From assembly GCA_021151685.1 (NCBI GenBank), contig JAGKWS010000118.1, forward strand, positions 1 to 12,161: 12,161 bases of DNA, in the 5' to 3' direction. Origin of the DNA: Chitinophagaceae bacterium (GTDB lineage: Bacteria; Bacteroidota; Bacteroidia; Chitinophagales; Chitinophagaceae). Each line of letters opens with the position of its first letter. Within the stretch, counting starts at the first letter, position 1. This document shows positions 1-6,828 of the stretch, piece after piece. The translations under genes and the position numbers were made by a program. The notes below the pieces were generated by a model that was given only the letters and a program-made list of their open reading frames with translations, made no database searches and was not told where the DNA came from.

Positions 1-1856
1 ATGGTGGTATCGTTGCCTATGGCACCGTATTGGTCTTTGCCAAAGGCTGCATAAAAATCTTGTGCCATGGGGCCGTAGTGGCGGTGCATGGCGGGGTCTT
101 GACCTTTATAATTCCATGAGGTGAGGTTGAATTTGCCTATCTTTTTTAGAAATGCTTCGCCATCTACCACGGCAAAGTTTTCTTTTTTACGGCGATCGCT
201 GATGGTGCTCCAGCTATTGTCGCCACTATTCATGTAGGCACCGGTACTAAGATCTGCGCTGGTGTATAACTTATAGCCACCAGAGAACCGCATGGCCATT
301 TGGTTATCGGCATCGTTGAGGGGAATGGCAGTCCAATAAGATTCGTTATAATCGCCGATTGCAAATGCCCCCATTTTTTCGTTGGTTGATACCCCTATCC
401 CCATAGCAGTTGAATAGTCGCCACTGGCGGTGGTATGATTGCCCATTGCAGTTGAATAGTCGCCACTGGCGGTGGTTCCCGCACCCATCGCAGTTGAATA
501 GGAACCACTGGCGGTGGTTCCCGCACCCATCGCAGTTGAATAGGAACCACTGGCGGTGGAGCTGCCCATTGCAGTGGAAAGGAAACCATAGGCTGAGGAT
601 CCACCCATCGCAGTTGAATAGGAACCACTGGCGGTGGTTCCCGCACCCATCGCAGTTGAATAGGAACCACTGGCGGTGGTTCCCGCACCCATCGCAGTTG
701 AATGGTCACCACTGGCTGTGGTATAGTAGCCCATTGAAGTTGAATGGTCACCACTGGCTGTGGTATAGTAGCCCATTGAAGTTGAAGCACTACCACTGGC
801 TGTGGTACTCTCCCCCATTGCAGTTGAATTGTCGCCACTGGCTCTGGTACCGTAACCCATTGCAGTTGAAACGGCACCACTGGCGGTGGAATATTCACCC
901 ATCGCAGTGGAACCGTAATAACTGGCTGTGGTTACCAAACCCATTGCAGTTGAAGCGGCACCACTGGCGGTGGTACTGTAGCCCATCGCAGTGGAAACGT
1001 CTCCACTGGCTGTGGTTCCCCAACCCATAGCAGTTGCCACCTCACCACTGGCTGTGCTTTCAGCCCCCATTGCGGTTGAATGGTTACCGCTGGCTGTGGT
1101 GCCGAAGCCCATTGCAGTCGAATAAGCTCCACTGGCTTTAGTATTCATTCCGCTTGCCAGAGAATATACGCCCACATTTTCTCTATTCCAGGGATAATCA
1201 TAATATCCAGTGGGCAAATAAACTCCACCTACCCTAAATGCTGCTTTATCGGCATACCACATCATTCTGTTGCCCGCACCACTGACAGGGGGATCTACTG
1301 AAGAAACACCCCCGCCAAAACTGAGTCCTGTAAACACCACACTACTATCTGCCACATGTAACTTTGCTTTTGGCTCAGCAGTACCTATACCTACTCTGCC
1401 CGTAGTATTGGTATTATAAATGCTGCCTGCACTATCTGCCCATCCGGCACCACTTCCACTATTAGCTGCATACAAGGCATAGGGTACGCTCATCATTTGC
1501 TGGGTGCCTATATCGGTATAGCTACTGCCGCCTGCAGGGTCCATCTCTACCTGTAAATACTTGGCATCTGCCCCCCAGTTGATGCTGCTGAATGTGCCGG
1601 TAACCGGTGTGCCATGCCCCACCTGCAATGTAAACAGGCCCTGTGCCGATGTGGTGACGCTATGTGTTTCGCTATATACCACACTGCCATCGGCAGTGGC
1701 ATTGCGTATACTAAACCGTACCGAAATGGCAGTAGATGACAACACTGCGCCCTCGCTGTTTCTTGCCACTGCCTGATAGGGTATGCCTTGTGGTGCCTGT
1801 GCATGTACTAACGAGCCAGAAATAACGAGCAAAACAAGTGATGAAAGGTGTTTCAT
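1..1856 (-). CDS. Secreted YadA-head-repeat protein with C-terminal Peptidase_S74 domain (3' end beyond window)
   Basis: The frame is open from the ATG at 1856 to the window edge (618 full codons). Residues 1-20 form a signal peptide (MKHLSS, hydrophobic core, ending VHAQA). Residues about 21-135 match the N-terminal module common in Bacteroidota tail-fiber-like proteins, including GIPYQAVARN and SVPYALYAANSG. A VGIGT...KLHV motif lies near residue 155. Residues 241-490 are about 18 repeats of 14 residues, consensus STAMGxxTTASGxx, like the trimeric YadA head. Near the end, SDRRKKENF (Ser553, Asp554, Lys558) and GPMAQDF (about residue 595) mark the start of a Peptidase_S74 domain. In that family the Ser-Asp bond is self-cleaved with help from a Lys five residues on, after trimer folding; Lys558 fits. 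I infer a trimeric surface or tail-fiber-like adhesin. No phage genes are nearby, so a cell-surface role is likelier. The binding target is unknown. Confidence 0.88.
   Translation of the reverse strand, partial: MKHLSSLVLLVISGSLVHAQAPQGIPYQAVARNSEGAVLSSTAISVRFSIRNATADGSVVYSETHSVTTSAQGLFTLQVGHGTPVTGTFSSINWGADAKYLQVEMDPAGGSSYTDIGTQQMMSVPYALYAANSGSGAGWADSAGSIYNTNTTGRVGIGTAEPKAKLHVADSSVVFTGLSFGGGVSSVDPPVSGAGNRMMWYADKAAFRVGGVYLPTGYYDYPWNRENVGVYSLASGMNTKASGAYSTAMGFGTTASGNHSTAMGAESTASGEVATAMGWGTTASGDVSTAMGYSTTASGAASTAMGLVTTASYYGSTAMGEYSTASGAVSTAMGYGTRASGDNSTAMGESTTASGSASTSMGYYTTASGDHSTSMGYYTTASGDHSTAMGAGTTASGSYSTAMGAGTTASGSYSTAMGGSSAYGFLSTAMGSSTASGSYSTAMGAGTTASGSYSTAMGAGTTASGDYSTAMGNHTTASGDYSTAMGIGVSTNEKMGAFAIGDYNESYWTAIPLNDADNQMAMRFSGGYKLYTSADLSTGAYMNSGDNSWSTISDRRKKENFAVVDGEAFLKKIGKFNLTSWNYKGQDPAMHRHYGPMAQDFYAAFGKDQYGAIGNDTT
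387..1136 (-). repeat. 42-base tandem repeat array encoding YadA-head-like units
   Basis: About 18 in-frame units lie inside the S74 protein gene. Sixteen are 42 bases (14 residues) and two neighbouring ones, around 560-640, are 39 bases (13 residues). Some copies are identical at the DNA level: 482-559 matches 602-679 over 78 bases, and 702-743 matches 744-785 over 42 bases. This points to recent unequal recombination or slippage. Unit number 6, counted from the protein N-terminus, has ASYYG in place of ASGxx. Confidence 0.9.
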
Positions 1857-1992
1857 ATATTTATATTTATCGCAATATAAATTATTTTTTTTAATAAACA
1901 AACAAAAGGTATAGCAGTGCCTGTGTTGCAGGCTGCATCAACTACGAGAGATATTGGGAAGGGAAGTCTCTGTAACAGCCCCCCTGTGCTAC

Positions 1993-2037
1993 GCCAGCGG
2001 GACGCTGGCAGTAATGGGGACCAGGCGGGAGGCCTGG
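1993..2037. repeat. Paired hairpins, REP-like intergenic element
   Basis: Two perfect inverted repeats share the same geometry: 6-base arms and a 5-base loop. The first is GCCAGC-GGGAC-GCTGGC at 1993-2009 and the second CCAGGC-GGGAG-GCCTGG at 2021-2037, separated by 11 bases. The near-identical GGGA(C/G) loops and the GC-rich character in an AT-rich intergenic region resemble dispersed REP-type palindromes. Only one copy is visible here, so dispersal is inference. A structured leader or terminator is an alternative, but no T-run follows. Confidence 0.5.
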
Positions 2038-2166
2038 ACCAGTGGATTATATATTGTAGTGTAAAGGGGAAGGCTTTTATAAAAAAGTTTCCCATAATGA
2101 ATCCACAATTTCGGTGGTATTGGTATTGGCAATGAGGTATTACCATATTATATAGTGCATTTCACA

Positions 2167-2174
2167 TAATTTTG
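2167..2174 (+). promoter_or_regulatory. Putative -7 box of the LolA-like gene
   Basis: TAATTTTG is an exact match to the Bacteroidota -7 consensus TAnnTTTG. It lies 29 bases before the ATG at 2204, leaving a short leader. No good -33 TTTG box is found at the usual spacing, so the call rests on the -7 element alone. Confidence 0.45.
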
Positions 2175-2203
2175 CGTTTCAACTTTTTCCTATTTTTTCG
2201 TAC

Positions 2204-2929
2204 ATGAGAAAAATCGCAATGACGGTAGCCGCAGCTTTGTCGCTGACGGCATCGGCTGGTGTTGCGTTTGCCCAAACGGCAGACCAGATTATCGCCAAAC
2301 ATATAGAAGCTACCGGTGGCGAAAAAGCCTGGAGCAAAATAACCTCGCTGAAGCTGGTGGGTGCGTTGAGTATTCAGGGAGGTGAATTTCCCATGACCAT
2401 CACCAGCGTTACCAACAAAGCAGCACGTGTAGACGTTTCCCCCTTCGGAATGGATGGTTACTTAATCATCACCCCTACGGCTGGATGGATGTACATGCCT
2501 ATACAGGGTGTAGATAAAGTAACGCCGCTTACAGAAGACCAATTGTCGCAATACAAGAACAACCTGAACATGAAAAAACTGTTTGTGGTGGACAAAGAAC
2601 GTGCAAAAGGTGCCAAGTATACCGGCATGGATACGCTGGACAATGTACCCTGCATGAAGTTGGTGATGAAGACGGCCGAGGGTGATGATGAGACTGCCTA
2701 CTTTGATGCCAAGACCTACTATATGGTGCGGTTAGAGAAAAAGATGAAGGTGAAGGACGAGGAGCAGGAAGTAGCCGTATCTTTCGGCGATTTCCGTAAA
2801 CAACCTGAGGGTATTGTAATCCCCTTCAAACAATCGAGTCCGATGGGTGGAGACATTATCTACAAAACCGTAGAGGTGAATAAACCTATAAGCGAAGATG
2901 TGTTTAAGCCAACGGAGCCGAAGAAATAA
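2204..2929 (+). CDS. Exported LolA-like (outer membrane lipoprotein-sorting-like) protein
   Basis: The 241-residue product begins with a clear Sec signal peptide (MRKIAMTVAAAL, small residues, then AFA before QT), cleaved near residue 23. The mature N-terminus, ADQIIAKHIEATGGEKAW, followed by alternating beta-strand-like segments, matches the style of Bacteroidota proteins annotated as outer membrane lipoprotein-sorting proteins, which share the LolA/LolB half-barrel fold. There is no lipobox Cys after the signal peptide, so the protein should be soluble in the periplasm or loosely associated with the outer membrane. Family assignment is by overall pattern rather than by a diagnostic motif. 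A true LolA partner role is not shown: no lol genes are nearby. The ATG at 2204 is chosen because it starts the signal peptide and follows a -7 box. A hairpin lies after the stop codon, so the gene is probably monocistronic. Confidence 0.72.
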   Translation: MRKIAMTVAAALSLTASAGVAFAQTADQIIAKHIEATGGEKAWSKITSLKLVGALSIQGGEFPMTITSVTNKAARVDVSPFGMDGYLIITPTAGWMYMPIQGVDKVTPLTEDQLSQYKNNLNMKKLFVVDKERAKGAKYTGMDTLDNVPCMKLVMKTAEGDDETAYFDAKTYYMVRLEKKMKVKDEEQEVAVSFGDFRKQPEGIVIPFKQSSPMGGDIIYKTVEVNKPISEDVFKPTEPKK

Positions 2930-2942
2930 CATTTTATTGCAG

Positions 2943-2971
2943 CAATAGCCGCACAATATGCGGCGTTATTG
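2943..2971 (+). terminator. Hairpin after the LolA-like gene
   Basis: GCCGCA (2948-2953), a 5-base loop and TGCGGC (2959-2964) form a stem, extended by CAATA/TATTG outside it after a two-base bulge. It begins 14 bases after the stop codon. No T-run follows, so intrinsic termination is plausible but not certain. Confidence 0.4.
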
Positions 2972-3024
2972 ATGAAATATTTGGTAACCCTGCCACATGG
3001 CAGTAAAAAAGACAAAGAGCACCT

Positions 3025-4230
3025 ATGCTACAAACAGATTTTATACACGTACCCTACGGAAGAACGGTACACGGCGAAGAAGAAATAGCAGCAGTAGTAA
3101 ATGTATTGCGTACCAGTACCCAAATGGGCAAGCATGTGCGCGAAATGGAAGAGCGTATAGCGGCCCTGTATGCCAAGAAATACGGCATTATGGTGAACAG
3201 TGGCTCATCGGCCCTGTATCTGGCAGCAGACCTGCTGGACTATGAACCCGGTAGCGAAATTATTACCCCTGCCCTTACTTTCTCTACCACGGTAGCACCG
3301 CTGGTGAAGAAGGGATGGGTGCCTGCCTTTGTAGACGTAGAAGAAGGCACCTACAACCTGGATGCGAACAAGGTAGAAGCCATGATAACCCCCAAGACAA
3401 GGGCATTGGTGATACCGAACCTGATAGGCAACCTGCCCAACTGGGAGCAACTGCGTGCCATTGCCGACAAATACAACCTGTTTGTGTTGGAAGACAGTGC
3501 CGATACACTGGGAGCAGAGATAGGTGGCGCATCGAGCGGAAGGTTTACGGACATGAGCACTACGAGCTTCTATGGGTCGCACATTATAAACTGTGCGGGC
3601 AACGGTGGCATGCTGTGTGTGAACACGGACGCATTCTATAACCGTGGCCGCCTGCTGCGTAGCTGGGGCCGCAGCTCGTCTTTGTTTGTAGAGAGCGAAA
3701 AGATAGAGAACCGCTTTAATGTGGAGATAGAGGGTATACCGTATGACGCTAAGTTTGTGTTTGAGGAACCGGGCTACAACATAGAGCCATCGGAAATGGG
3801 CGCGGCATTTGGAATAGTGCAACTGAACAAGCTGGCACAAAATATAGATGCCCGTACGGCAAACTATACAAAGATGCGCGAGTTCTTTACGCAGTATGAA
3901 GAGTTCTTTATACTACCAAAGCAACTGCCCGACAGCCGTACCGGATGGCTGGCATTTGCCACCACGCTGCGCGAAACGGCACCATTTATACGCAGGGATA
4001 TGCAGATATTCCTTGAGAAGCGAAACATACAGACCCGCACCGTATTTACGGGCAACATATTGCGCCAACCGGGCTTTAAGCATGTAGCACACAAGGCTGC
4101 TGCCGAAGGCTATCCAGAGGCCGACAAGGTGATGCGTGGCGGTATGCTGATGGCTTGCCACCATGGCCTGAACGATGCCCAGATAGCGCACATTATGGAA
4201 AGCGTTACTGAGTTCATGAAAAACTATTAA
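3025..4230 (+). CDS. DegT/DnrJ-fold PLP enzyme with His in place of the catalytic Lys; deoxysugar 3-dehydratase-like (RfbH/ColD type)
   Basis: The 401-residue protein has the DegT/DnrJ/EryC1/StrS fold: the phosphate-binding NSGSSAL at 58-64, EDSAD at 156-160 with Asp157 expected to contact the PLP ring nitrogen, and GNILRQPGF at 343-351. The segment that normally carries the Schiff-base Lys reads SFYGSHIIN, placing His186 at the Lys position. A His there is the mark of the PMP-dependent 3-dehydratases E1/RfbH (CDP-4-keto-6-deoxyglucose) and ColD (GDP-4-keto-6-deoxymannose), which remove the C3 hydroxyl in 3,6-dideoxysugar synthesis. RfbH also binds a [2Fe-2S] cluster through cysteines after its DWGRD motif. 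Here that segment reads SWGRSSSLF, without those cysteines, as expected of a ColD-like enzyme. The length also fits ColD (about 390) better than E1 (about 437). The substrate is unknown and no other sugar-nucleotide genes are in view. The membrane-protein gene follows after 12 bases. Confidence 0.8.
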   Translation: MLQTDFIHVPYGRTVHGEEEIAAVVNVLRTSTQMGKHVREMEERIAALYAKKYGIMVNSGSSALYLAADLLDYEPGSEIITPALTFSTTVAPLVKKGWVPAFVDVEEGTYNLDANKVEAMITPKTRALVIPNLIGNLPNWEQLRAIADKYNLFVLEDSADTLGAEIGGASSGRFTDMSTTSFYGSHIINCAGNGGMLCVNTDAFYNRGRLLRSWGRSSSLFVESEKIENRFNVEIEGIPYDAKFVFEEPGYNIEPSEMGAAFGIVQLNKLAQNIDARTANYTKMREFFTQYEEFFILPKQLPDSRTGWLAFATTLRETAPFIRRDMQIFLEKRNIQTRTVFTGNILRQPGFKHVAHKAAAEGYPEADKVMRGGMLMACHHGLNDAQIAHIMESVTEFMKNY

Positions 4231-4242
4231 TGCGTATAGGGA

Positions 4243-4626
4243 ATGTATAGAATTCTAATATTGGGTTATCTGTCGTACCGGAATAGTGTACGGGCAAAGC
4301 TGAAGGGGCTGAACCAGTGGGTATGGGCTATGCTGACGGTGGCTGCGTTTTTCTCGGCATTGGTGGTAGGGTGTTTTGTGGTGGTGTTGTATTTTGCTGC
4401 CGACAGTGCTACGTTTGCCATGCTGCAATCGACCAATGAGGAAATACGTAATGCTGCCAGCCAACAAATATTAGAAGTGCTGGGCAACAGTCCTATACAG
4501 TTGATGACGATAGACATTTTTGGCTTTGGCGGGTACCTGCTCATCCGGTATATACTGGAGCGCAAGCCCGACAAAAAGGAACCGGAGATACACTGGATGG
4601 ACAAGCTGGGGGGCAATAACCCATAG
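4243..4626 (+). CDS. Small membrane protein with two predicted transmembrane helices, unknown function
   Basis: I do not recognise this 127-residue protein. It has a basic N-terminus (YRNSVRAKLKG), a strong hydrophobic helix at about 26-52, a polar middle with QSTNEEIRNAASQQ, a second hydrophobic segment at about 85-105, and a charged tail (ERKPDKKEPEIHWMDKL). The basic N-terminus and charged tail both suggest cytoplasmic ends with the middle loop outside. The start lies 12 bases after the stop codon of the PLP-enzyme gene with no room for a terminator, so co-transcription is likely. That makes a link to envelope glycan metabolism possible, but this is inference from position only. The stop codon (4624-4626) directly abuts the stop codon of the converging response-regulator gene. 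Confidence 0.75.
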   Translation: MYRILILGYLSYRNSVRAKLKGLNQWVWAMLTVAAFFSALVVGCFVVVLYFAADSATFAMLQSTNEEIRNAASQQILEVLGNSPIQLMTIDIFGFGGYLLIRYILERKPDKKEPEIHWMDKLGGNNP

Positions 4627-5370
4627 TTACCAACCCAGCAAGGTCTTGAGCCGGGCCATTCCGGTTTTGCTTACCATTACTTTTGCGCCACATTGCAGCA
4701 ATGCAATGTGGCTTTCTTTTTCGTATGGTTCTATGCGCAGCAACTGGTTTACCGGCACCAGATAGGAGCGGTGTACGCGCACAAACTGTTGCGGGTCCAG
4801 CGTTTGCTCGATGTGTGACAGGGTGCTTTTTTTGAGGTAAGCCCCATTTTTGGTTACGATGCGTACATAGTCGTCATCGGCTTCTATATAGTGAATATCG
4901 GCAGCGGGTATGATGCGTATGAGCCCGTTGTCTTTTACCACTACCCTATGCTGGTAGCCCTCATATATATTGTTTTCGAGGAGGGGGGCTACGTTGGTTG
5001 CTGATGCCTGACGGGTAGCAGCAGATTGCAACCATTTGTCCATAGCCTTATCGAAACGGTCTTTTACCACCGGTTTCAGCAGGTAGTCTACGGCGTGTGC
5101 TTCGAATGCTTTTACGGCATATTCATCGAATGCGGTGGTGAAGATGACAGAGGGTTTATTGTCGAGCAGTTCCAGCATTTCGAAACCGTTGAGCCGTGGC
5201 ATCTGTATATCGAGGAAAATGAGGTCTGGTTCGTGTTGCTGAATGGCTTTGAAGCCCTCGAAACCATCGCCACACTGGGCTACGATCTGTATGTTGCTGT
5301 ACGATTGCAGGTGGGCTGCTATCAATTGACGTGCAAGTGCCTCATCATCTATCAGAACGACTTTGTACAT
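4627..5370 (-). CDS. LytTR-family response regulator
   Basis: The 247-residue product starts MYKVVLIDDE. Residues 1-120 are a receiver domain: Asp8/Asp9 form the acidic pocket, Asp54 in FLDIQMP is the phosphoacceptor, Thr79 in FTTAF and Lys99 in LLKP complete the active site. Residues about 141-247 form a LytTR DNA-binding domain, with the characteristic IHYIEADDDYVRI and FVRVHRSYLVPV segments. An upstream in-frame ATG at 5445 would add 25 residues unlike any receiver N-terminus, so the ATG at 5370 is preferred. With that start the gene overlaps the end of the kinase gene by 26 bases, which suggests translational coupling and a cognate pair. LytTR regulators usually bind direct repeats upstream of target genes; I could not identify such sites here with confidence. 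Target genes are unknown. Confidence 0.95.
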   Translation of the reverse strand: MYKVVLIDDEALARQLIAAHLQSYSNIQIVAQCGDGFEGFKAIQQHEPDLIFLDIQMPRLNGFEMLELLDNKPSVIFTTAFDEYAVKAFEAHAVDYLLKPVVKDRFDKAMDKWLQSAATRQASATNVAPLLENNIYEGYQHRVVVKDNGLIRIIPAADIHYIEADDDYVRIVTKNGAYLKKSTLSHIEQTLDPQQFVRVHRSYLVPVNQLLRIEPYEKESHIALLQCGAKVMVSKTGMARLKTLLGW

Positions 5371-6400
5371 GGTGCTGTGGAATTTTGAGAATGGTGGTAA
5401 ATATACGGCCATCCTTGTGAGTGTCAAGCAGGTCATTTCGGGCATAGAGCAGGTAGAGGCGACGCTGAATACCCTTGAGTCCGAAACCTGTGCCCCGTGA
5501 AGGCTGTATATCGGGGTCGTAGGGGTTGGTAACGGTAAGCTCCAGCATGCCGGGCATTTGCTGAATGTGCACTGTTATTTCTACTGTACCAGTATTGCCG
5601 TATAGACCAAAACGAATAGCATTCTCGAGTATGGGCTGCAACAAAAAAGGAGGGATGGTAGTGCCTTCAATGCCTTTGTGGTTGTAAACGACCTTGAGCC
5701 GGTCGCCGAAACGAACAGATTCTATGGCCAGATAGGAGCCGATGTAGTTCAGCTCGTCTTCTATAGGTATCACATCATCGGACTCTCGTTTGACAGAGCT
5801 TCGCAGGAAGTCGGACAGTTTGCCAATCATTTCTTGAGCCCGTGGAGGGGCTATCATGATGAGTGCATTGATAGAATTGAGACTGTTATATAAAAAGTGT
5901 GGCTGCAGTTGCTGGCGCAGTTTGAATAATTCGGCCTCGCGCAGGAGTGCGGCAGCATCAGTCTGCTGCTGAAAGCGGCTATCGAGCGCAGCCAGATTTT
6001 TGCGGAAGGCACTGATGGTGGCTACCCATGTAGCAAACATCCAAACGGCCAGAAAGCGCACCGGCAGCGTTTGAGACAACCAGCTATAGTAGCCGTAGTA
6101 TGCGGGTTCGTCCATCCACCACTTGAGTACCTCGTACTGTGCAAAAACAGTAACAGAGCTGATGAAGAGGGCTACGAACAGGGCATAAACGGTAACGGCC
6201 ACATTGGTAGGATATGCCCTGACCAGTAAAATGATGCCCCAGATAGAAGCCGCCATGATGATGGTACTGATAAGAGCATCGTAGACTATAACCTCTGTAG
6301 AGAAACTGAACAGAAAATAAAGAATAGCGACATGCACCACCAACACCCCAAACATAAGCAGGGCGATGAGCCAAAGTGTGTGTTTGCCAAGCTGTCGCAA
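5345..6400 (-). CDS. LytS/YehU-type sensor histidine kinase
   Basis: Four transmembrane helices are predicted at about 11-32, 38-61, 67-88 and 115-135, with short loops, so it probably senses a signal within or near the membrane. A coiled linker (about 136-160) leads to the His_kinase domain: LRQQLQPHFLYNSLNSI contains the phosphorylated His168, and the ATPase part has PPFLLQPILENAI (N box, Asn260) and GTGFGLKGI (G box, 303-311). This matches the LytS/YehU class that partners LytTR regulators, and such a regulator gene overlaps its 3' end. The start is uncertain. In the longest form it is a TTG at 6400, giving a basic N-terminus (RQLGKH) before helix 1. The first in-frame ATG is at 6355 and would begin inside helix 1. 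An in-frame TGA upstream at about 6449 excludes longer forms. Confidence 0.93.
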   Translation of the reverse strand: MRQLGKHTLWLIALLMFGVLVVHVAILYFLFSFSTEVIVYDALISTIIMAASIWGIILLVRAYPTNVAVTVYALFVALFISSVTVFAQYEVLKWWMDEPAYYGYYSWLSQTLPVRFLAVWMFATWVATISAFRKNLAALDSRFQQQTDAAALLREAELFKLRQQLQPHFLYNSLNSINALIMIAPPRAQEMIGKLSDFLRSSVKRESDDVIPIEDELNYIGSYLAIESVRFGDRLKVVYNHKGIEGTTIPPFLLQPILENAIRFGLYGNTGTVEITVHIQQMPGMLELTVTNPYDPDIQPSRGTGFGLKGIQRRLYLLYARNDLLDTHKDGRIFTTILKIPQHHVQSRSDR

Positions 6401-6407
6401 TTGGCAA

Positions 6408-6415
6408 CAAAAATA
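6408..6415 (-). promoter_or_regulatory. Putative -7 box of the kinase-regulator operon
   Basis: Read on the minus strand this is TATTTTTG, an exact TAnnTTTG match. A TTTG lies upstream at 6430-6433, but the spacer is only 14 bases rather than the usual 19-21. Transcription from this box would start close to the TTG at 6400, making that start nearly leaderless, or would favour the ATG at 6355. Confidence 0.35.
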
Positions 6416-6436
6416 ATATAACGATTGTACAAACGC

Positions 6437-6453
6437 TGTGAATTTATTTCACA
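6437..6453. promoter_or_regulatory. Dyad TGTGA-N7-TCACA, possible Crp/Fnr-family operator
   Basis: TGTGAA and TTCACA form a perfect 6-base inverted repeat around five central bases. The outer halves match the CRP half-sites TGTGA and TCACA, with a spacer of seven instead of six. Its centre lies about 43 bases upstream of the start point predicted from the -7 box at 6408-6415, which is close to the class II activator position. Which protein binds is unknown, and a chance dyad cannot be excluded. Confidence 0.35.
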
Positions 6454-6604
6454 CATTATTTTCAACTAATGGTTAAATAAATAATTAATGCGTATAAGTA
6501 CAACTAACGTTTTGGTGGAAGACCTCGCCTATATAGGGTGAAAGACGTGCCTATTGCGGCAAAATAGGGCTAAAACAATGCTGTAATGTTTGGTTTTATT
6601 TGCT

Positions 6605-6612
6605 TATATTTG
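6605..6612 (+). promoter_or_regulatory. Putative -7 box upstream of the giant gene
   Basis: TATATTTG is an exact TAnnTTTG match. A TTTG at 6589-6592 is too close (12-base spacer) to be a standard -33 box. It would leave a leader of over 200 bases, so another promoter nearer the gene is possible. Confidence 0.25.
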
Positions 6613-6828
6613 GGAAAATTAATGATGTATACACCATTAATATACTCCCCTGTCTTAAAGCCGATTTGAAATTTATCGTTGCGTTTCGTATGGTTGTTTG
6701 GGCTGCTAATTCGTTACATTTTTTGCTATAGAAGAACTATGGCTGCAAAATGTGGCTCGTTTTGTGCGGATACAACTTTAATAATAAACCAAGCAGTAAA
6801 TCTGAAACAGGCTGTTAGAAATTGAATC

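Larger units (their letters stand above)
1857..2203. other. Divergent intergenic region
   Basis: This stretch separates two genes that are transcribed away from each other, so it should hold both promoters. I can support a paired-hairpin element in the middle and a -7 box at the right side, both listed separately. The left end is very AT-rich, as expected upstream of the S74 gene, but I found no convincing -33/-7 pair on the minus strand. The short open frames here lack coding character. Confidence 0.6.

Noticed and set aside
387..1136. CRISPR-like regular repeats
   Set aside because: The units are contiguous, in frame, without unique spacers, and encode a known protein repeat.
395..1301. 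Long open frames on both strands across the 42-base repeats (395-898 minus, 410-1030 plus, 932-1132 minus, 1080-1301 plus)
   Set aside because: They are shadows created by the 42-base period, a multiple of three. The frame read from 1856 on the minus strand has the signal peptide and recognised domains.
2997..3245. 82-codon open frame at the start of the PLP-enzyme gene
   Set aside because: Its Arg/Ser-rich product overlaps the well-supported enzyme in another frame.
3205..4191. Several antisense frames within the PLP-enzyme gene
   Set aside because: All lie inside a gene with clear family motifs and show no recognisable domains.
5371..5445. 25-residue N-terminal extension of the response regulator
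   Set aside because: The receiver domain begins at MYKVVLIDDE, and the extension is translated from kinase coding sequence in another frame.
6084..6410. Alternative minus-strand frame at the kinase N-terminus
   Set aside because: It lacks coherent membrane helices and overlaps the kinase helices in another frame.
4226..6497. 13-base match ATTAATGCGTATA at 4226-4238 and 6484-6496
   Set aside because: Too short and AT-rich, with different contexts; likely chance.
6528..6537. Palindrome CCTATATAGG
   Set aside because: A short AT-rich palindrome is expected by chance, and no second copy supports an operator.
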